The notes: generated from the sequence alone by a model not told the origin. A DNA stretch of 64,000 nt from Thiogranum sp. (GCA_030148915.1 JASBSN010000042.1:25388-89387); one strand, 5' to 3'; positions 45,488 to 55,237 are shown, counted from the stretch's first letter. Program-made: numbers and translations.

Positions 45488-45928
45488 ATGTTATTCGGAC
45501 AGGATCGCGATCAGCTGCGCAGTCTCTACTGTCGGGCCTGGCGGCGGCACCGTCAGCGCCAGGTATTGGATCCCCTGCAGGCCCAGATCGTCGCCGTGGT
45601 GCAACGCCACCCCGAATACCAGCCGCTGCTGGAGCAACCGCAACAGGCGCTTGGACGGGAATATCCGCCGGAGTTCGGTGAAACCAATCCGTTTCTGCAC
45701 ATGGGCCTGCATCTGGCCGTTCAGGAGCAGATCAGCACCGACCGTCCGGCCGGTATTCGCGATCTCTACCAGCGCCTGGCCTCTACGAGCAGCGACAGGC
45801 ATACGCTCGATCACCGCCTGATGGACTGTCTGGCGGAAATACTCTGGCAGGCGCAGCGTGACGGTCAGCCCCCGGACGAGGAACGTTACTTGCGGTGTAT
45901 CGGAGAAGGAGTGCCGAGCGGGCGCTGA
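45488..45928 (+). CDS. DUF1841 family protein
   Basis: The 146-residue cytoplasmic protein matches DUF1841, with MLFGQDRDQLRSLYCRAWRRH, the GETNPFLHMGLHLAVQEQ motif and a C-terminal PPDEERYLRCI. Function unknown. It often follows nth in gammaproteobacteria. It lies 69 bases after nth. Confidence 0.9.
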   Translation: MLFGQDRDQLRSLYCRAWRRHRQRQVLDPLQAQIVAVVQRHPEYQPLLEQPQQALGREYPPEFGETNPFLHMGLHLAVQEQISTDRPAGIRDLYQRLASTSSDRHTLDHRLMDCLAEILWQAQRDGQPPDEERYLRCIGEGVPSGR

Positions 45929-45985
45929 GGCCAACACCCGCTCTCAGCTTGTGAACTCACACCGGCAAAAAATGTTATTCTTAAC

Positions 45986-46016
45986 GGAAACTTTACTTCT
46001 CCAGCCCGGTCGTAAA
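45986..46016 (+). promoter_or_regulatory. ECF-sigma-like promoter candidate before hvfA
   Basis: GGAAACTT and CGTAAA are separated by a 17-base spacer, close to the GGAACTT-N16/17-CGTC/A form of ECF promoters. The predicted start is about 90 bases before hvfA and just ahead of the leader hairpin. No mapped start site, so this is motif evidence. Confidence 0.35.
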
Positions 46017-46025
46017 GATTGTTAT

Positions 46026-46067
46026 CCACATCGGAACGGTGGGTTTGATCCCAACCGCTCGATGTGG
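46026..46067 (+). other. Strong hairpin in the hvfA leader
   Basis: CCACATCG pairs exactly with CGATGTGG (8 bp); inside, CGGTGGG pairs with CCCAACCG with one bulge around TTTGAT. No T-run follows, so it is not a terminator. It sits in the predicted untranslated leader 46 bases before the hvfA start and could affect stability or translation. Confidence 0.65.
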
Positions 46068-46112
46068 TATTTGAAGACCAAATTACTAATCAATTCCTTA
46101 GGAGGCTTACCC

Positions 46113-46421
46113 ATGAAAAGTCCTGTAAAATCTTTATCGGTAGCAGTCGGCGCAGCGTTCATCTCCTCACTGGCTGGCGCAGGCGTCGCCACTGCCACCG
46201 AGAATCCCTTCGGCATGACGCAATTATCCAGCGGCTACATGGTAGCGGACAATCACGAAGGTAAATGCGGTGAAGGTAAATGCGGTGGCAACAAAAACCA
46301 AGCCAGTGCCGAGGGCAAAGGTGCTGTGGACGAAGCCCATGAAAATAACGCTGACAGCGATATGAACAAGACCAAAGCCGAAGGCAAATGCGGTGAAGGC
46401 AAGTGCGGCGGCGCTAAGTAA
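46113..46421 (+). CDS. hvfA: HvfA-type copper RiPP precursor with four EGKCG motifs
   Basis: The 102-residue secreted precursor has a Sec signal peptide (about 1-29), a conserved segment (NPFGMTQLSSGYMVAD), then EGKCG at 49-53, 54-58, 90-94 and 95-99, in two pairs. All four Cys in the protein lie in these motifs. A degenerate EGKGA at 67-71 looks like a fifth copy that lost its Cys. In Haemophilus-type HvfA, MNIO enzymes convert the Cys of EGKCG to a thiooxazole that binds copper. RBS is AGGAGG. First of hvfABCX. Confidence 0.9.
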   Translation: MKSPVKSLSVAVGAAFISSLAGAGVATATENPFGMTQLSSGYMVADNHEGKCGEGKCGGNKNQASAEGKGAVDEAHENNADSDMNKTKAEGKCGEGKCGGAK

Positions 46422-46433
46422 TCAGGCCCAGCC

Positions 46434-47294
46434 GTGAGGGTTTCACGCTACCCCGTTCATGGCGCCGGCCTGGGCCTGCGGCGGACCCTGATGGGTCCGC
46501 TGGCGGACCAGCCGCCGGAGCAGGTCGGTTTTTACGAAATCGCGCCCGAGAATTGGATCGGCATCGGCGGGCGCCACGGTAAACAGTTGCGCGCCTTTAC
46601 CGAGCGCTACCCTTTTGTCACCCACGGCCTGTCATTGTCTATCGGCGGACCGGCGCCCCTGGATGAAACCTTCCTGCAGCGCGTGAAGCGTTTCCTCGAC
46701 CAACACGGCATCGCCACCTACACCGAACACCTGAGCTACTGCAGCGACGAGGGTCATCTCTACGATCTGATGCCGATCCCCTTCACCGCCGAGGCGGTAC
46801 ACCACACCGCGGCGCGCATCCGCCGCGCCCAGGAGATACTCGAACGGCGAATCGCCATGGAGAACGTTTCTTATTATGCCGCGCCCGGGCAGGAAATGGC
46901 GGAAATCGATTTCATCCGCGCGGTGTTGGAAGAGGCCGACTGCGACCTGCTGCTGGACGTCAACAATATTTACGTCAACAGCGTCAACCACGGCTACGAC
47001 GCCGAGCAATTTTTGGCCGCGCTGCCCGCCGAGCGGCTCGTATACTGCCATATCGCCGGCCACTACAACGAGGCCGACGACCTGATTGTCGACACTCACG
47101 GTGCCGATGTCATCGAACCGGTCTGGCAATTGCTGGACAGCGCCTATACGCGCTTTGGCGTGGCGCCTACGCTGTTGGAGCGCGACTTCAATGTCCCGCC
47201 GTTGCCACAGCTGCTGAGCGAAGTCGAGCGCATTAACGAGCTGCAGGCCTGCCACGCCGATAAGGGGATTAGCGGGCATGTCGGGCGCGTCTAA
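46434..47294 (+). CDS. hvfB: MNIO-family (DUF692) RiPP-modifying iron oxidase, HvfB-type
   Basis: The 286-residue TIM-barrel enzyme has the DUF692/MNIO metal-ligand motifs: [53 protein letters not shown] and ERDFN. MNIO enzymes carry two or three iron ions and modify cysteines of small precursors. Start is GTG 46434, 12 bases after the precursor stop. It overlaps hvfC by 17 bases, so the two are translated together, as is usual for this pair. Confidence 0.95.
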   Translation: MRVSRYPVHGAGLGLRRTLMGPLADQPPEQVGFYEIAPENWIGIGGRHGKQLRAFTERYPFVTHGLSLSIGGPAPLDETFLQRVKRFLDQHGIATYTEHLSYCSDEGHLYDLMPIPFTAEAVHHTAARIRRAQEILERRIAMENVSYYAAPGQEMAEIDFIRAVLEEADCDLLLDVNNIYVNSVNHGYDAEQFLAALPAERLVYCHIAGHYNEADDLIVDTHGADVIEPVWQLLDSAYTRFGVAPTLLERDFNVPPLPQLLSEVERINELQACHADKGISGHVGRV

Positions 47295-48054
47295 GCCGGG
47301 CTTTATCGACCAACAGTACGCGTTCGCGGCCCACATCCGCGACCCGCGGACCCACCCACCGCCGGCGGGCATCGAGGAGCGGCGCCTGGCCATTTACCGC
47401 GAGCTGTTTTTCAACAATGTCGAAGGCTTCCTCGCCAGCAGTTTTCCGGTGCTCAAGCGTCTGCTGGACGAAGCCCGCTGGCTGGCCCTGGCGCGCGATT
47501 TCTTCGCCCGCCATCATTGCCATTCCCCCCTGTTTCTGGAAATTCCGCGCGAATTTCTCGCCTACCTGGAACAGGAACGCGGCGAGCCGGCCGGTGATCC
47601 ACCGTTCATGCGCGAGTTGGCGCACTACGAATGGGTAGAACTGGCCCTGTCGATCGCCGAAGACACAGCGCTCGGCGAAATCGATCCCCAGGGCGATCTG
47701 CTCGCCGGGCGACCGGTATTGTCGACCCTCGCCTGGCCGCTGGCTTATCGCTACCCGGTGCATAAAATCGGTCCGGACTTCCAGCCTCGTCAGCCCGGTG
47801 AACAATCCGTGTATCTGCTGGTCTATCGAGACAGCGACGACGAAGTCGGCTTTATCGAGTTGAACCCGGTCAGCGCGCGCCTGTTTGCGTTGTTGCAGGA
47901 GCACCCCCAGCGCAGCGGTCTGTCGCTGTTACACCAGATCGCCGCCGAGCTACAGCACCCGCAAGCCGACGTCGTGGTGCGCGGTGGCGGCGAGATTCTC
48001 GAGCAATGGCGACAGCTGGGCATAGTGCGCGGTGTCAGCGCCGAACCCCACTAA
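47278..48054 (+). CDS. hvfC: DUF2063 partner protein, HvfC-type
   Basis: The 258-residue protein has an N-terminal DUF2063 domain: [20 protein letters not shown] and [25 protein letters not shown]-terminal part has a RiPP-recognition-like role in relatives. HvfC binds the precursor and is needed for MNIO activity in characterised systems. Overlap with hvfB supports a fixed pair. Confidence 0.93.
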   Translation: MSGASKPGFIDQQYAFAAHIRDPRTHPPPAGIEERRLAIYRELFFNNVEGFLASSFPVLKRLLDEARWLALARDFFARHHCHSPLFLEIPREFLAYLEQERGEPAGDPPFMRELAHYEWVELALSIAEDTALGEIDPQGDLLAGRPVLSTLAWPLAYRYPVHKIGPDFQPRQPGEQSVYLLVYRDSDDEVGFIELNPVSARLFALLQEHPQRSGLSLLHQIAAELQHPQADVVVRGGGEILEQWRQLGIVRGVSAEPH

Positions 48055-48077
48055 CCATCGCCCAGGGAGTCCCCCGG

Positions 48078-48671
48078 ATGTATCCACTCGTACAATTGCA
48101 ACGCCTGCTCGACCGCACCCGGATTTTTGACTTTCTTGCCCCGCTGGGCCTGCGTCTGTATCTGGTTCCCATTTTCTGGATGGCCGGCACGAAAAAACTG
48201 CAGGACATGGACAGCACCGTCGCCTGGTTCGCTAACCCCGACTGGGGCCTCGGCCTGCCCTTTCCCGAATTGCTCGCCTGGGCCGCGGCGCTGAGCGAGG
48301 CGGGCGGCGCGGTGCTGCTGCTGATCGGTCTGGCGGTACGCTGGATTTCGGTGCCGCTGATGATCACCATGGTCGTGGCCGCGTTCAGCGTCCACTGGCA
48401 GAATGGCTGGCTGGCGATTGCCGAGGGCGGCGGCCCGTTCGCCACCGAGCGCACCCAGGGCGCTATAGAACGCCTGGACCGGGCGAAGGAAATCCTGCAA
48501 ACGCACGGCAACTACGAGTGGCTGACAGAGACCGGCAATTTCGTCGTTCTCAATAATGGCATCGAATTCGCCGTCACGTATTTTCTCATGCTGCTGGTGC
48601 TGTTCTTTGTCGGCGCCGGGCGCTTTTTTAGTATGGACTACTGGGTCCGCAACGCTTTCATGGGCCGATAG
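48078..48671 (+). CDS. hvfX: DoxX-family membrane protein, HvfX-type
   Basis: The 197-residue protein has four hydrophobic helices and the DoxX pattern near PIFWMAGTKKLQDM and AWAAALSEAGGAVLLLIGL. A hydrophilic insert (about 115-150) separates the later helices. DoxX-like proteins commonly close hvfABC operons; they may deal with redox or export but the role is unsettled. Start ATG 48078, 23 bases after the hvfC stop. Confidence 0.9.
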   Translation: MYPLVQLQRLLDRTRIFDFLAPLGLRLYLVPIFWMAGTKKLQDMDSTVAWFANPDWGLGLPFPELLAWAAALSEAGGAVLLLIGLAVRWISVPLMITMVVAAFSVHWQNGWLAIAEGGGPFATERTQGAIERLDRAKEILQTHGNYEWLTETGNFVVLNNGIEFAVTYFLMLLVLFFVGAGRFFSMDYWVRNAFMGR

Positions 48672-48759
48672 CCGAGCATGGTTTCAGGCAGCACCGGGTG
48701 GGCTGTAATACCAGCAAACATACGTCTTTAGGTCGCGCCTGATTCAGTATACTGGAGCC

Positions 48760-51513
48760 ATGACCAGTCAATCCTATACCACCAGCGCGCCGCCACCGGT
48801 TGCAGACTATGCGCTGGCCATCGAGGGCATGACCTGTCAGCACTGCGTGGGCCGCGTCAAAGCGGCCATCAGTGCGGTGGCCGGTGTCGAAGCCGTGGAC
48901 GTGCAGCTCGAGCCCGGCCGCGCCCGGATCAGCGGCGGACTGCCGCATCAGGTGATCGAGGCGATAACCAACGCCGGCTACAGCGCCCGCCCGCTGACGC
49001 AGGAACCCGAGAGTTGCGCACTGCCGAACAGCGCCGAGGCGACACCCGCGCCCACCCCGGTCACCGGGGGCTATCGCGTTGATATCGACGATATGACTTG
49101 CGCGAGCTGTGTGGCCCGGGTCGAAAAAGCCATCCTCGCCGTGGAGGGCGTCGACACCGCTGCGGTCAATCTGGTGGAAGGGGCGGCGTATGTAAGCGGC
49201 GGCGACGTCGAGCGCGTGGTCAATGCGATTGTCGATCAGGGTTACCCGGCACGCGCGGCCACGAATCCTGTCGCCGCCCAGGTGACCCTGGCTTTTGCCG
49301 AGCCGCTGGACAGTCCCCGCCGGCAGCGCGCCGAGGCACTGCTGCGAGATGTCTGGGCAGACACCGATATCACCTGGGAAGAAGCGTCTGTTTGCCGTCT
49401 GACCGGTCGTGCGCACCCGGCCGACTATCTGCTGGCGCTGCGCGAGGACGGCTTCGCCGTCACTTTCGTTGAAAGCGGCGAAGACCCCTACCTGGCGCAG
49501 GAACGCCAGGCGCGGCGGCATATCCGTCAAGCCCTGAGCCGCGCCGCGCTGGCGGCAACGGTCGGTTTCGGGCTGATGGGCGCGATGCTCGCCGGTATTC
49601 TTCCGGGTGTGGACCCGGCTTCGCCGTTAAGCGATATCAGCGGCCGGGGTTTCTGGCTGGGCATGGCCGCCGTGACGCTGCTCACCATGCTCTACAGCGG
49701 CCACCACTACTACACCGGCGCCTGGAAACAGTTCCGCCACGCGCGGGCGAACATGGACACCCTGGTGGCGGTCGGCACGGGCGCGGCCTGGTTGGCCTCG
49801 TTGCTGTTGATTCTGGCTCCGGATTTCGTCCCCGCACCGCAGCGCCACCTGTATCTGGAAACCGCGGTGCTGATCCTCGCTTTTCTGCAGTTCGGGCGCG
49901 CCTTGGAAGTGCGTGCCAAGGCGCAGACCTCGCGCGCCATCGGCGCACTGGTAGCGCTGGCACCGAAAACCGCGCACCTGGTGCGGGGCGCGCACGAGCT
50001 GGATATACCGGTCTCGCTGCTGCAACCCGGGGACTTGTTCCGGGCCCGGCCCGGGGATGCCCTCGCCACCGACGGTGAGGTCGCCGAAGGCGCCTCGAGC
50101 GTCGACGAATCCATGCTCAGCGGCGAGCCACTGGCGGTTACCAAGCAGCCCGGCGATGCGGTTACCGGCGGCACCATCAACCAGTCTGGGGCCCTCCTGG
50201 TACGCGTCACGCACGTCGGTGCGGACACTACGCTGGCAGGTATTATCCAGGCGGTCAAACAGGCGCAGATGAGTAAGCCGCCGATCGGCCGCCTGGTGGA
50301 TCGCATCGCCGGGGTGTTCGTGCCGGTGGTCATGCTGATCGCCCTGATGACTTTCGGCGTCTGGCTGCTGTGGGGGCCGGAACCTCATCTGCCCTACGCC
50401 CTGACCACGGCGATCGCGGTGCTGGTCATCGCCTGCCCTTGCGCGCTGGGCCTGGCAACGCCGATCGCCATTATGGTCGGCATGGGACGCGCCGCCCGCT
50501 TTGGTATTCTGATCCGCAACGGCGACGCCTTACAGACGGCAACCGCCATCACCCACGTGGTAGTCGACAAAACCGGTACCCTCACCGAAGGGCGGCCGCG
50601 GGTGACGGCCATTTACCCTGCCGAGGGACTCGAGGAGCAACAGGCGCTGCTATGGGCGGCCAGTCTGGAGAAGCTCTCGGGGCACCCGCTGGCGCAAGCG
50701 GTGCTGGCCTCGGCACGACAACGCGGCCTCGAACCGCTGCCGGTGGAGGATTTTCATGCCGAAAGCGGTGAGGGCGTCCGGGCAGTGCTGGACGGGCGCG
50801 AGCTCTTCCTCGGCCGGCTGGAATGGCTGGAGGAACTCGGTATCAGTAGCGACGAACTGCTCGCGCGGCAGTCGAGCGCGCTTGCCCGCGGCGGCGTCAC
50901 GCCGGTGTGGCTGGCCGACCGCCAGCGTATTCTGTGCGTCCTCGGTCTGAGCGACCCGGTGCGCCTCGACACGCCCGCCGCTATCGATGCGCTGCGGGCG
51001 CAAGGTATTCACATTGTCATGTGTACCGGCGACCACCCCGATACGGCCCAGGCGGTGGCCTCACAACTGGGTATCGAGGAAGTGCATAGCCGCGTACTGC
51101 CGCAGCATAAAGCCGACGTGGTCGAACAACTCCAGGCACAGGGGCACACCGTGGGCATGGTCGGCGACGGCGTCAACGACGCCCCGGCCCTGGCGCAGGC
51201 ACACGTCGGCTTTGCCATCGGCGCGGGCACCGACGTGGCCATAGAGAGCGCCGACGTTACTCTGGCCAGCGACTCGCTTACCAGTGTCGCCAGCGCCATT
51301 GCGCTGTCGCGCGCCACCTTGCGCAACATCCGCCAAAACCTGTTTGGCGCCTTTATCTACAATGTCATCGGCATACCGCTGGCAGCCGGTGTGCTCTACC
51401 CCTTTAGCGGCTGGCTGCTGAGCCCGGTTTTCGCCAGTCTTGCCATGGCGCTGTCGTCGGTGACGGTGGTCACGAACGCCAATCGTTTGCGGCTGTTCAA
51501 ACCCGTGGAGTAA
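48760..51513 (+). CDS. copA: Copper-exporting P1B-type ATPase with two metal-binding domains and a degenerate third
   Basis: The 917-residue ATPase has HMA domains with MTCQHC (Cys 26 and 29) and MTCASC (Cys 114 and 117), then a third HMA-like stretch (about 170-240) with no CxxC. The core has the CPC site in IACPCALGLATP, the phosphorylation motif DKTGTLTEG, TGE-equivalent LSGEPL, and the HP motif in SGHPLAQ. CPC plus N-terminal HMA fits Cu(I) export. 89 bases after hvfX and 5 bases before a CopZ-like gene. Confidence 0.95.
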   Translation: MTSQSYTTSAPPPVADYALAIEGMTCQHCVGRVKAAISAVAGVEAVDVQLEPGRARISGGLPHQVIEAITNAGYSARPLTQEPESCALPNSAEATPAPTPVTGGYRVDIDDMTCASCVARVEKAILAVEGVDTAAVNLVEGAAYVSGGDVERVVNAIVDQGYPARAATNPVAAQVTLAFAEPLDSPRRQRAEALLRDVWADTDITWEEASVCRLTGRAHPADYLLALREDGFAVTFVESGEDPYLAQERQARRHIRQALSRAALAATVGFGLMGAMLAGILPGVDPASPLSDISGRGFWLGMAAVTLLTMLYSGHHYYTGAWKQFRHARANMDTLVAVGTGAAWLASLLLILAPDFVPAPQRHLYLETAVLILAFLQFGRALEVRAKAQTSRAIGALVALAPKTAHLVRGAHELDIPVSLLQPGDLFRARPGDALATDGEVAEGASSVDESMLSGEPLAVTKQPGDAVTGGTINQSGALLVRVTHVGADTTLAGIIQAVKQAQMSKPPIGRLVDRIAGVFVPVVMLIALMTFGVWLLWGPEPHLPYALTTAIAVLVIACPCALGLATPIAIMVGMGRAARFGILIRNGDALQTATAITHVVVDKTGTLTEGRPRVTAIYPAEGLEEQQALLWAASLEKLSGHPLAQAVLASARQRGLEPLPVEDFHAESGEGVRAVLDGRELFLGRLEWLEELGISSDELLARQSSALARGGVTPVWLADRQRILCVLGLSDPVRLDTPAAIDALRAQGIHIVMCTGDHPDTAQAVASQLGIEEVHSRVLPQHKADVVEQLQAQGHTVGMVGDGVNDAPALAQAHVGFAIGAGTDVAIESADVTLASDSLTSVASAIALSRATLRNIRQNLFGAFIYNVIGIPLAAGVLYPFSGWLLSPVFASLAMALSSVTVVTNANRLRLFKPVE

Positions 51514-51518
51514 AAATC

Positions 51519-51728
51519 ATGAGTAATAAGGTAACGCTGAACATCGAAGGCATGACCTGCCAACATTGTGTGGCGGCGGTTGGCAAAGCGCTGGCGGCGG
51601 TCGACGGGGTCGATGAGGTGATTGAAGTCTCGTTGCAGAAAAACAGCGCGACGGTGCGCGGTGACGCCGCGATCCCGGCGCTGATCAGCGCGGTGCAGCA
51701 GAGCGGCTATACGGCCACTGTCGGTTAA
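51519..51728 (+). CDS. copZ: CopZ-like copper chaperone
   Basis: The 69-residue HMA protein has MTCQHC and the beta-alpha-beta layout of CopZ/Atx1. Its MTCQHC site matches that of HMA1 of the adjacent CopA, as expected for transfer between them. It starts 5 bases after copA. The stop overlaps the stop of the convergent outer-membrane gene (TTAA). Confidence 0.94.
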   Translation: MSNKVTLNIEGMTCQHCVAAVGKALAAVDGVDEVIEVSLQKNSATVRGDAAIPALISAVQQSGYTATVG

Positions 51729-52933
51729 AAATAGCGCGACAGGCGCAGCGTGAAGTGACTGTCATCGCGAAATACCGCGATGAAGTCCTCGCCGCCGTAG
51801 CCGGGGAACCAGCGGCTTTCCAGCGCCAGGCTCCAATGATTGCTCAGACGCCGCTCGGCCTCGATTGACAGTTGCATGGCGCGGCTGTCGCGGTCTACGA
51901 TCACGCCGGCCAGCAGGGTGGTCGTCTGCACATCGTTTAAGCTCAGGCGGGCACCGAAAAACAGATCGTCGTCAAGCAGCACCGGGGGTTGCTCGGCGGG
52001 ATTATTACTGCGGGCATCGCGCGAATACTCCAGCAGCAGACCCAGATCAACGTCAGAATCCAGTATTTGGTACAGCGTGTATTCGAAACCCCCAACCGCC
52101 GCCGCATAGTGATCACCGTGCTGGGCGCGCCACAGCGCCTCAAATTTCCACAACCAGCTGCCGCGGGTATACTGGATGTCCGTGCCGACTTGTCGCATCA
52201 GGTCATAGAAGGGCACCAGCCGGTCGCCGCCGGCGTCGACGAGCAAGCGCGGCTCCCGCGCGGTGCCGTCAAAATAATAGATACCGAAATCCCAGTCGCC
52301 CAAATAATGTGAGTAACGCAACGCCGTGTCGAGATGCCGCTGCCGGTCGCCGGACTGGTACTGCGCATCGCCGTCAGTGACCAGCGGAAAACGCAGGCGT
52401 CCGTGGCGCCCGGGAAAGGTGCGCTCGCGAAACCCGGGCAACAGGTAAACATCCAGCGTCCCCCAGTCGCGCTGCGCAGACAGGCGGAGCATCGGCTGAC
52501 CCAGTTTATCCTCACCGTCCAGATCCTCGACGAAGTCGGTCTGATTGATGACATCCACCAGGTGATTCGACTCGGCCACCCCCCAAAATACCCGGTCGAG
52601 GCCGACCAGCACTTCCCAGTCGCCACTTTGTCGTCGCCAGTAGGCTTCGCGGATGTCGGCATGCGTACGCCGAGCGTCCTGACTGTCCACATGGAGGTAG
52701 GGGATAAAGCTGTACTGATCGTCGCCTGCGCCGCTGCTCCAGCTGAACTCCGGTTGCACCAGCAGCGAACTCTGCAGCGTCTCGAACTGATCGGCATAGC
52801 GGCCGTCCTGGAAAAAGACGCGTGCCTCGGCAGCGACAACACCGGACAACCGGTAGTCGGCCAGGCCAACCGACGGCAGGCAGCCTATCGCGCAGATAAA
52901 CATACCCGTTTTCCAGTCTCCTCTAGTCGACAT
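51725..52933 (-). CDS. Outer-membrane beta-barrel protein
   Basis: The 402-residue protein has a signal peptide and many amphipathic strands with aromatic girdles, ending in SHFTLRLSRYF, the C-terminal Phe of outer-membrane proteins. It has no recognised family domain. ATG 52933 overlaps the MFS stop and gives a basic n-region; ATG 52903 is an alternative. It is encoded right after an MFS gene on the same strand, so they may act together, but the substrate is unknown. Confidence 0.8.
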   Translation of the reverse strand: MSTRGDWKTGMFICAIGCLPSVGLADYRLSGVVAAEARVFFQDGRYADQFETLQSSLLVQPEFSWSSGAGDDQYSFIPYLHVDSQDARRTHADIREAYWRRQSGDWEVLVGLDRVFWGVAESNHLVDVINQTDFVEDLDGEDKLGQPMLRLSAQRDWGTLDVYLLPGFRERTFPGRHGRLRFPLVTDGDAQYQSGDRQRHLDTALRYSHYLGDWDFGIYYFDGTAREPRLLVDAGGDRLVPFYDLMRQVGTDIQYTRGSWLWKFEALWRAQHGDHYAAAVGGFEYTLYQILDSDVDLGLLLEYSRDARSNNPAEQPPVLLDDDLFFGARLSLNDVQTTTLLAGVIVDRDSRAMQLSIEAERRLSNHWSLALESRWFPGYGGEDFIAVFRDDSHFTLRLSRYF

Positions 52934-54053
52934 CCCGAATACCCCGCCAGGCAACCGCGAACGCCAGCCCCGCGCTCAGCGCCGCCGCCAGATACATCCA
53001 CTGGGAACCCACGCCCTCCCAGAGATAACCCGCGGCAACGCTGCCCATGGCGCCCCCCGCGCCGAAGCTGACGCTGCTGTAGAGTGCCTGCCCGCGCCCC
53101 TGAAGCCGCCCGGGGAACAAGCGGTGGAACATGTGAATGGAGACGGCATGATACAGGCCAAAACTGGCCGCGTGCAGGGTTTGCGCCAGGAGCATCGCAC
53201 CCAGACTATCGACCAGCAGCGCCACCAGTGCCCAACGCAACGCCGTCAGCGCGGTGGCCGTCAGCAACAGCCGGCGCGCGCCGTAGCGCGGCAGCCAGCG
53301 ATGCATATTCAGAAAGACGCCGATTTCCGCCACTACACCCAGCGCCCAGAGCTGACCGATCAGCGTTTCGCTGTAGCCGTGAGCGGAGAGGTAGATCGTG
53401 TAAAAGGTGTAATAGGGGCCGTGGCTGGCTTGAACCAGAAAACACACCAGCAACAGCGCTATCACCGCTGGTTGACGCAATACCGCGCCGAGCGGCGGAT
53501 GAGCTTGCCCGGCAGGCGTCTTGGATTTTTCCGGCACCCCCAGACTCGTCAGCCAGATAGCGGCAAATAACCCGGTCAGTATCAACGGCAGAACGCCGGT
53601 GCCGAATTGCTCGAACAGCGGCCCCAGCGACGCCACCGTGAGAATAAAACCAATCGAACCCCAGAGACGGATGGTGCTGTAGCGATGGGTGTCTGCGGCG
53701 AGGTGATTGAGTGTGTTGACCTCGAACTGCGGTAGCGCCGCGTTCCAGAAAAAACTGAAACCCGTCATCACCAGTGCCATGGCCCAATAGCCCTGTACGG
53801 CAAATACAGCGCTGAATACCAGCAACGACATCAGACAGGCGGTGCGCACGATTTTCATGCTCCGCCCGGTGTGATCGGCGATCCAGCCCCAGATATTCGG
53901 CGCCACAATTTTGGTGGCCATGAGAATCGCCACCAGTTCGCCGATTTCCACCAGGCTGAAACCCAGCGACTGCAGGTACAGGCCCCAATAAGGCATCAGC
54001 GCGCCCAGCGAGGCGAAATAAAAGAAATAGAATCCGGACAGCCGCCAGTACAT
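52923..54053 (-). CDS. MFS transporter, PPP/HcaT-like
   Basis: The 376-residue protein has 12 predicted hydrophobic segments and resembles the phenylpropionate permease (HcaT-like) MFS branch, opening with YWRLSGFYFFYFASLGALMPYWGLYL. Substrate not predictable. It is translationally coupled to the barrel gene and is 83 bases downstream of aroC on the same strand. Confidence 0.9.
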   Translation of the reverse strand: MYWRLSGFYFFYFASLGALMPYWGLYLQSLGFSLVEIGELVAILMATKIVAPNIWGWIADHTGRSMKIVRTACLMSLLVFSAVFAVQGYWAMALVMTGFSFFWNAALPQFEVNTLNHLAADTHRYSTIRLWGSIGFILTVASLGPLFEQFGTGVLPLILTGLFAAIWLTSLGVPEKSKTPAGQAHPPLGAVLRQPAVIALLLVCFLVQASHGPYYTFYTIYLSAHGYSETLIGQLWALGVVAEIGVFLNMHRWLPRYGARRLLLTATALTALRWALVALLVDSLGAMLLAQTLHAASFGLYHAVSIHMFHRLFPGRLQGRGQALYSSVSFGAGGAMGSVAAGYLWEGVGSQWMYLAAALSAGLAFAVAWRGIRDVD

Positions 54054-54136
54054 GGGGAGTGGTTAGCGTCTCGGCAACACCGCACGGGGCACGCCGAAGC
54101 GGGCGCGGACCCATGCGTGCTGGGCGCGCCCGGGCA

Positions 54137-55237
54137 TCACTCGCCGCTGGCGGGGATTACCGGGGTAACCGAGACAACATCGGCGTTCTGCGCGCGTTGT
54201 CGCAGCCAGTGATCCATCAGCACAATCGCCAACATCGCCTCGGCGATGGGCGTGGCGCGAATGCCGACACAGGGGTCATGACGACCGGTAGTCACCACTT
54301 CGACGGGTTTGCCATGGCGATCGACGGTGCGTCCCGGCAAACGGATACTGGAGGTCGGTTTGAGCGCAATACTGACGAGAATATCCTGGCCCGAGGAAAT
54401 CCCGCCGAGCACACCGCCGGCGTGATTGCTGAGGAAACCCTGCGGGGTGATTTCGTCGCGGTGTTCGGTGCCTTTCTGGGCGACGCAAGCAAAGCCCGCG
54501 CCGATTTCCACGCCCTTGACGGCGTTGATACTCAGCATCGCCTGGCCGATATCGGCATCCAGCCGGTCGAACACCGGCTCGCCCAGCCCTGGAGGTACAC
54601 CGGTGGCCACCACGTTGACCCTGGCGCCGACGGAATTGCCCTCTTTGCGCAGTGCGTCCATGTAGTCTTCCAGCTCTGCGACACGCTCGGGGTCCGGGCA
54701 GAAAAAAGCGTTCTCCTCGACACTGGCCCAGTCTTTCAGCGCCAGCGCCAGTGGTCCGAGCTGGGCCAGATAGCCGCGGATCTCGATGCCGAGGGTTTCG
54801 CGCAGGTACTTTCTGGCGATGGCACCCGCTGCCACGCGCATAGCGGTTTCGCGGGCCGAAGAGCGCCCCCCGCCCCGATAGTCGCGGACCCCATACTTCT
54901 GCTGATAGGTATAGTCGGCATGGCCAGGCCGGAAGCGGTCCATGATTTTCGAGTAATCCTTGGAGCGCTGGTCGGTGTTGTGGATCAGCAGGCCGATGGG
55001 CGCCCCGGTAGTGCGGCCTTCGAATACCCCGGAGAGAATCTGTACTTCGTCGGCCTCGCGCCGCTGAGTGGTGTGGCGTGACTGCCCCGGCTTGCGACGG
55101 TCCAGGTCGTGTTGCATATCGGCCGCCGCAAGCGCCAGCCCGGGCGGACAACCGTCTACCACACAGCCGATGGCGGGGCCGTGGCTCTCGCCGAAGCTCG
55201 TGACCGTAAAGAGTTTTCCGATACTGTTCCCCGACAT
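54137..55237 (-). CDS. aroC: Chorismate synthase
   Basis: The 366-residue enzyme converts EPSP to chorismate with reduced FMN. It has [20 protein letters not shown], the [16 protein letters not shown] motif and [15 protein letters not shown]. Start at ATG 55237. Confidence 0.97.
   Translation of the reverse strand: MSGNSIGKLFTVTSFGESHGPAIGCVVDGCPPGLALAAADMQHDLDRRKPGQSRHTTQRREADEVQILSGVFEGRTTGAPIGLLIHNTDQRSKDYSKIMDRFRPGHADYTYQQKYGVRDYRGGGRSSARETAMRVAAGAIARKYLRETLGIEIRGYLAQLGPLALALKDWASVEENAFFCPDPERVAELEDYMDALRKEGNSVGARVNVVATGVPPGLGEPVFDRLDADIGQAMLSINAVKGVEIGAGFACVAQKGTEHRDEITPQGFLSNHAGGVLGGISSGQDILVSIALKPTSSIRLPGRTVDRHGKPVEVVTTGRHDPCVGIRATPIAEAMLAIVLMDHWLRQRAQNADVVSVTPVIPASGE

Noticed and set aside
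48745-48754. CAGTATACTG palindrome just before copA
   Set aside because: Only 10 bases and overlaps the RBS area; could be chance, and it does not fit a CueR box.
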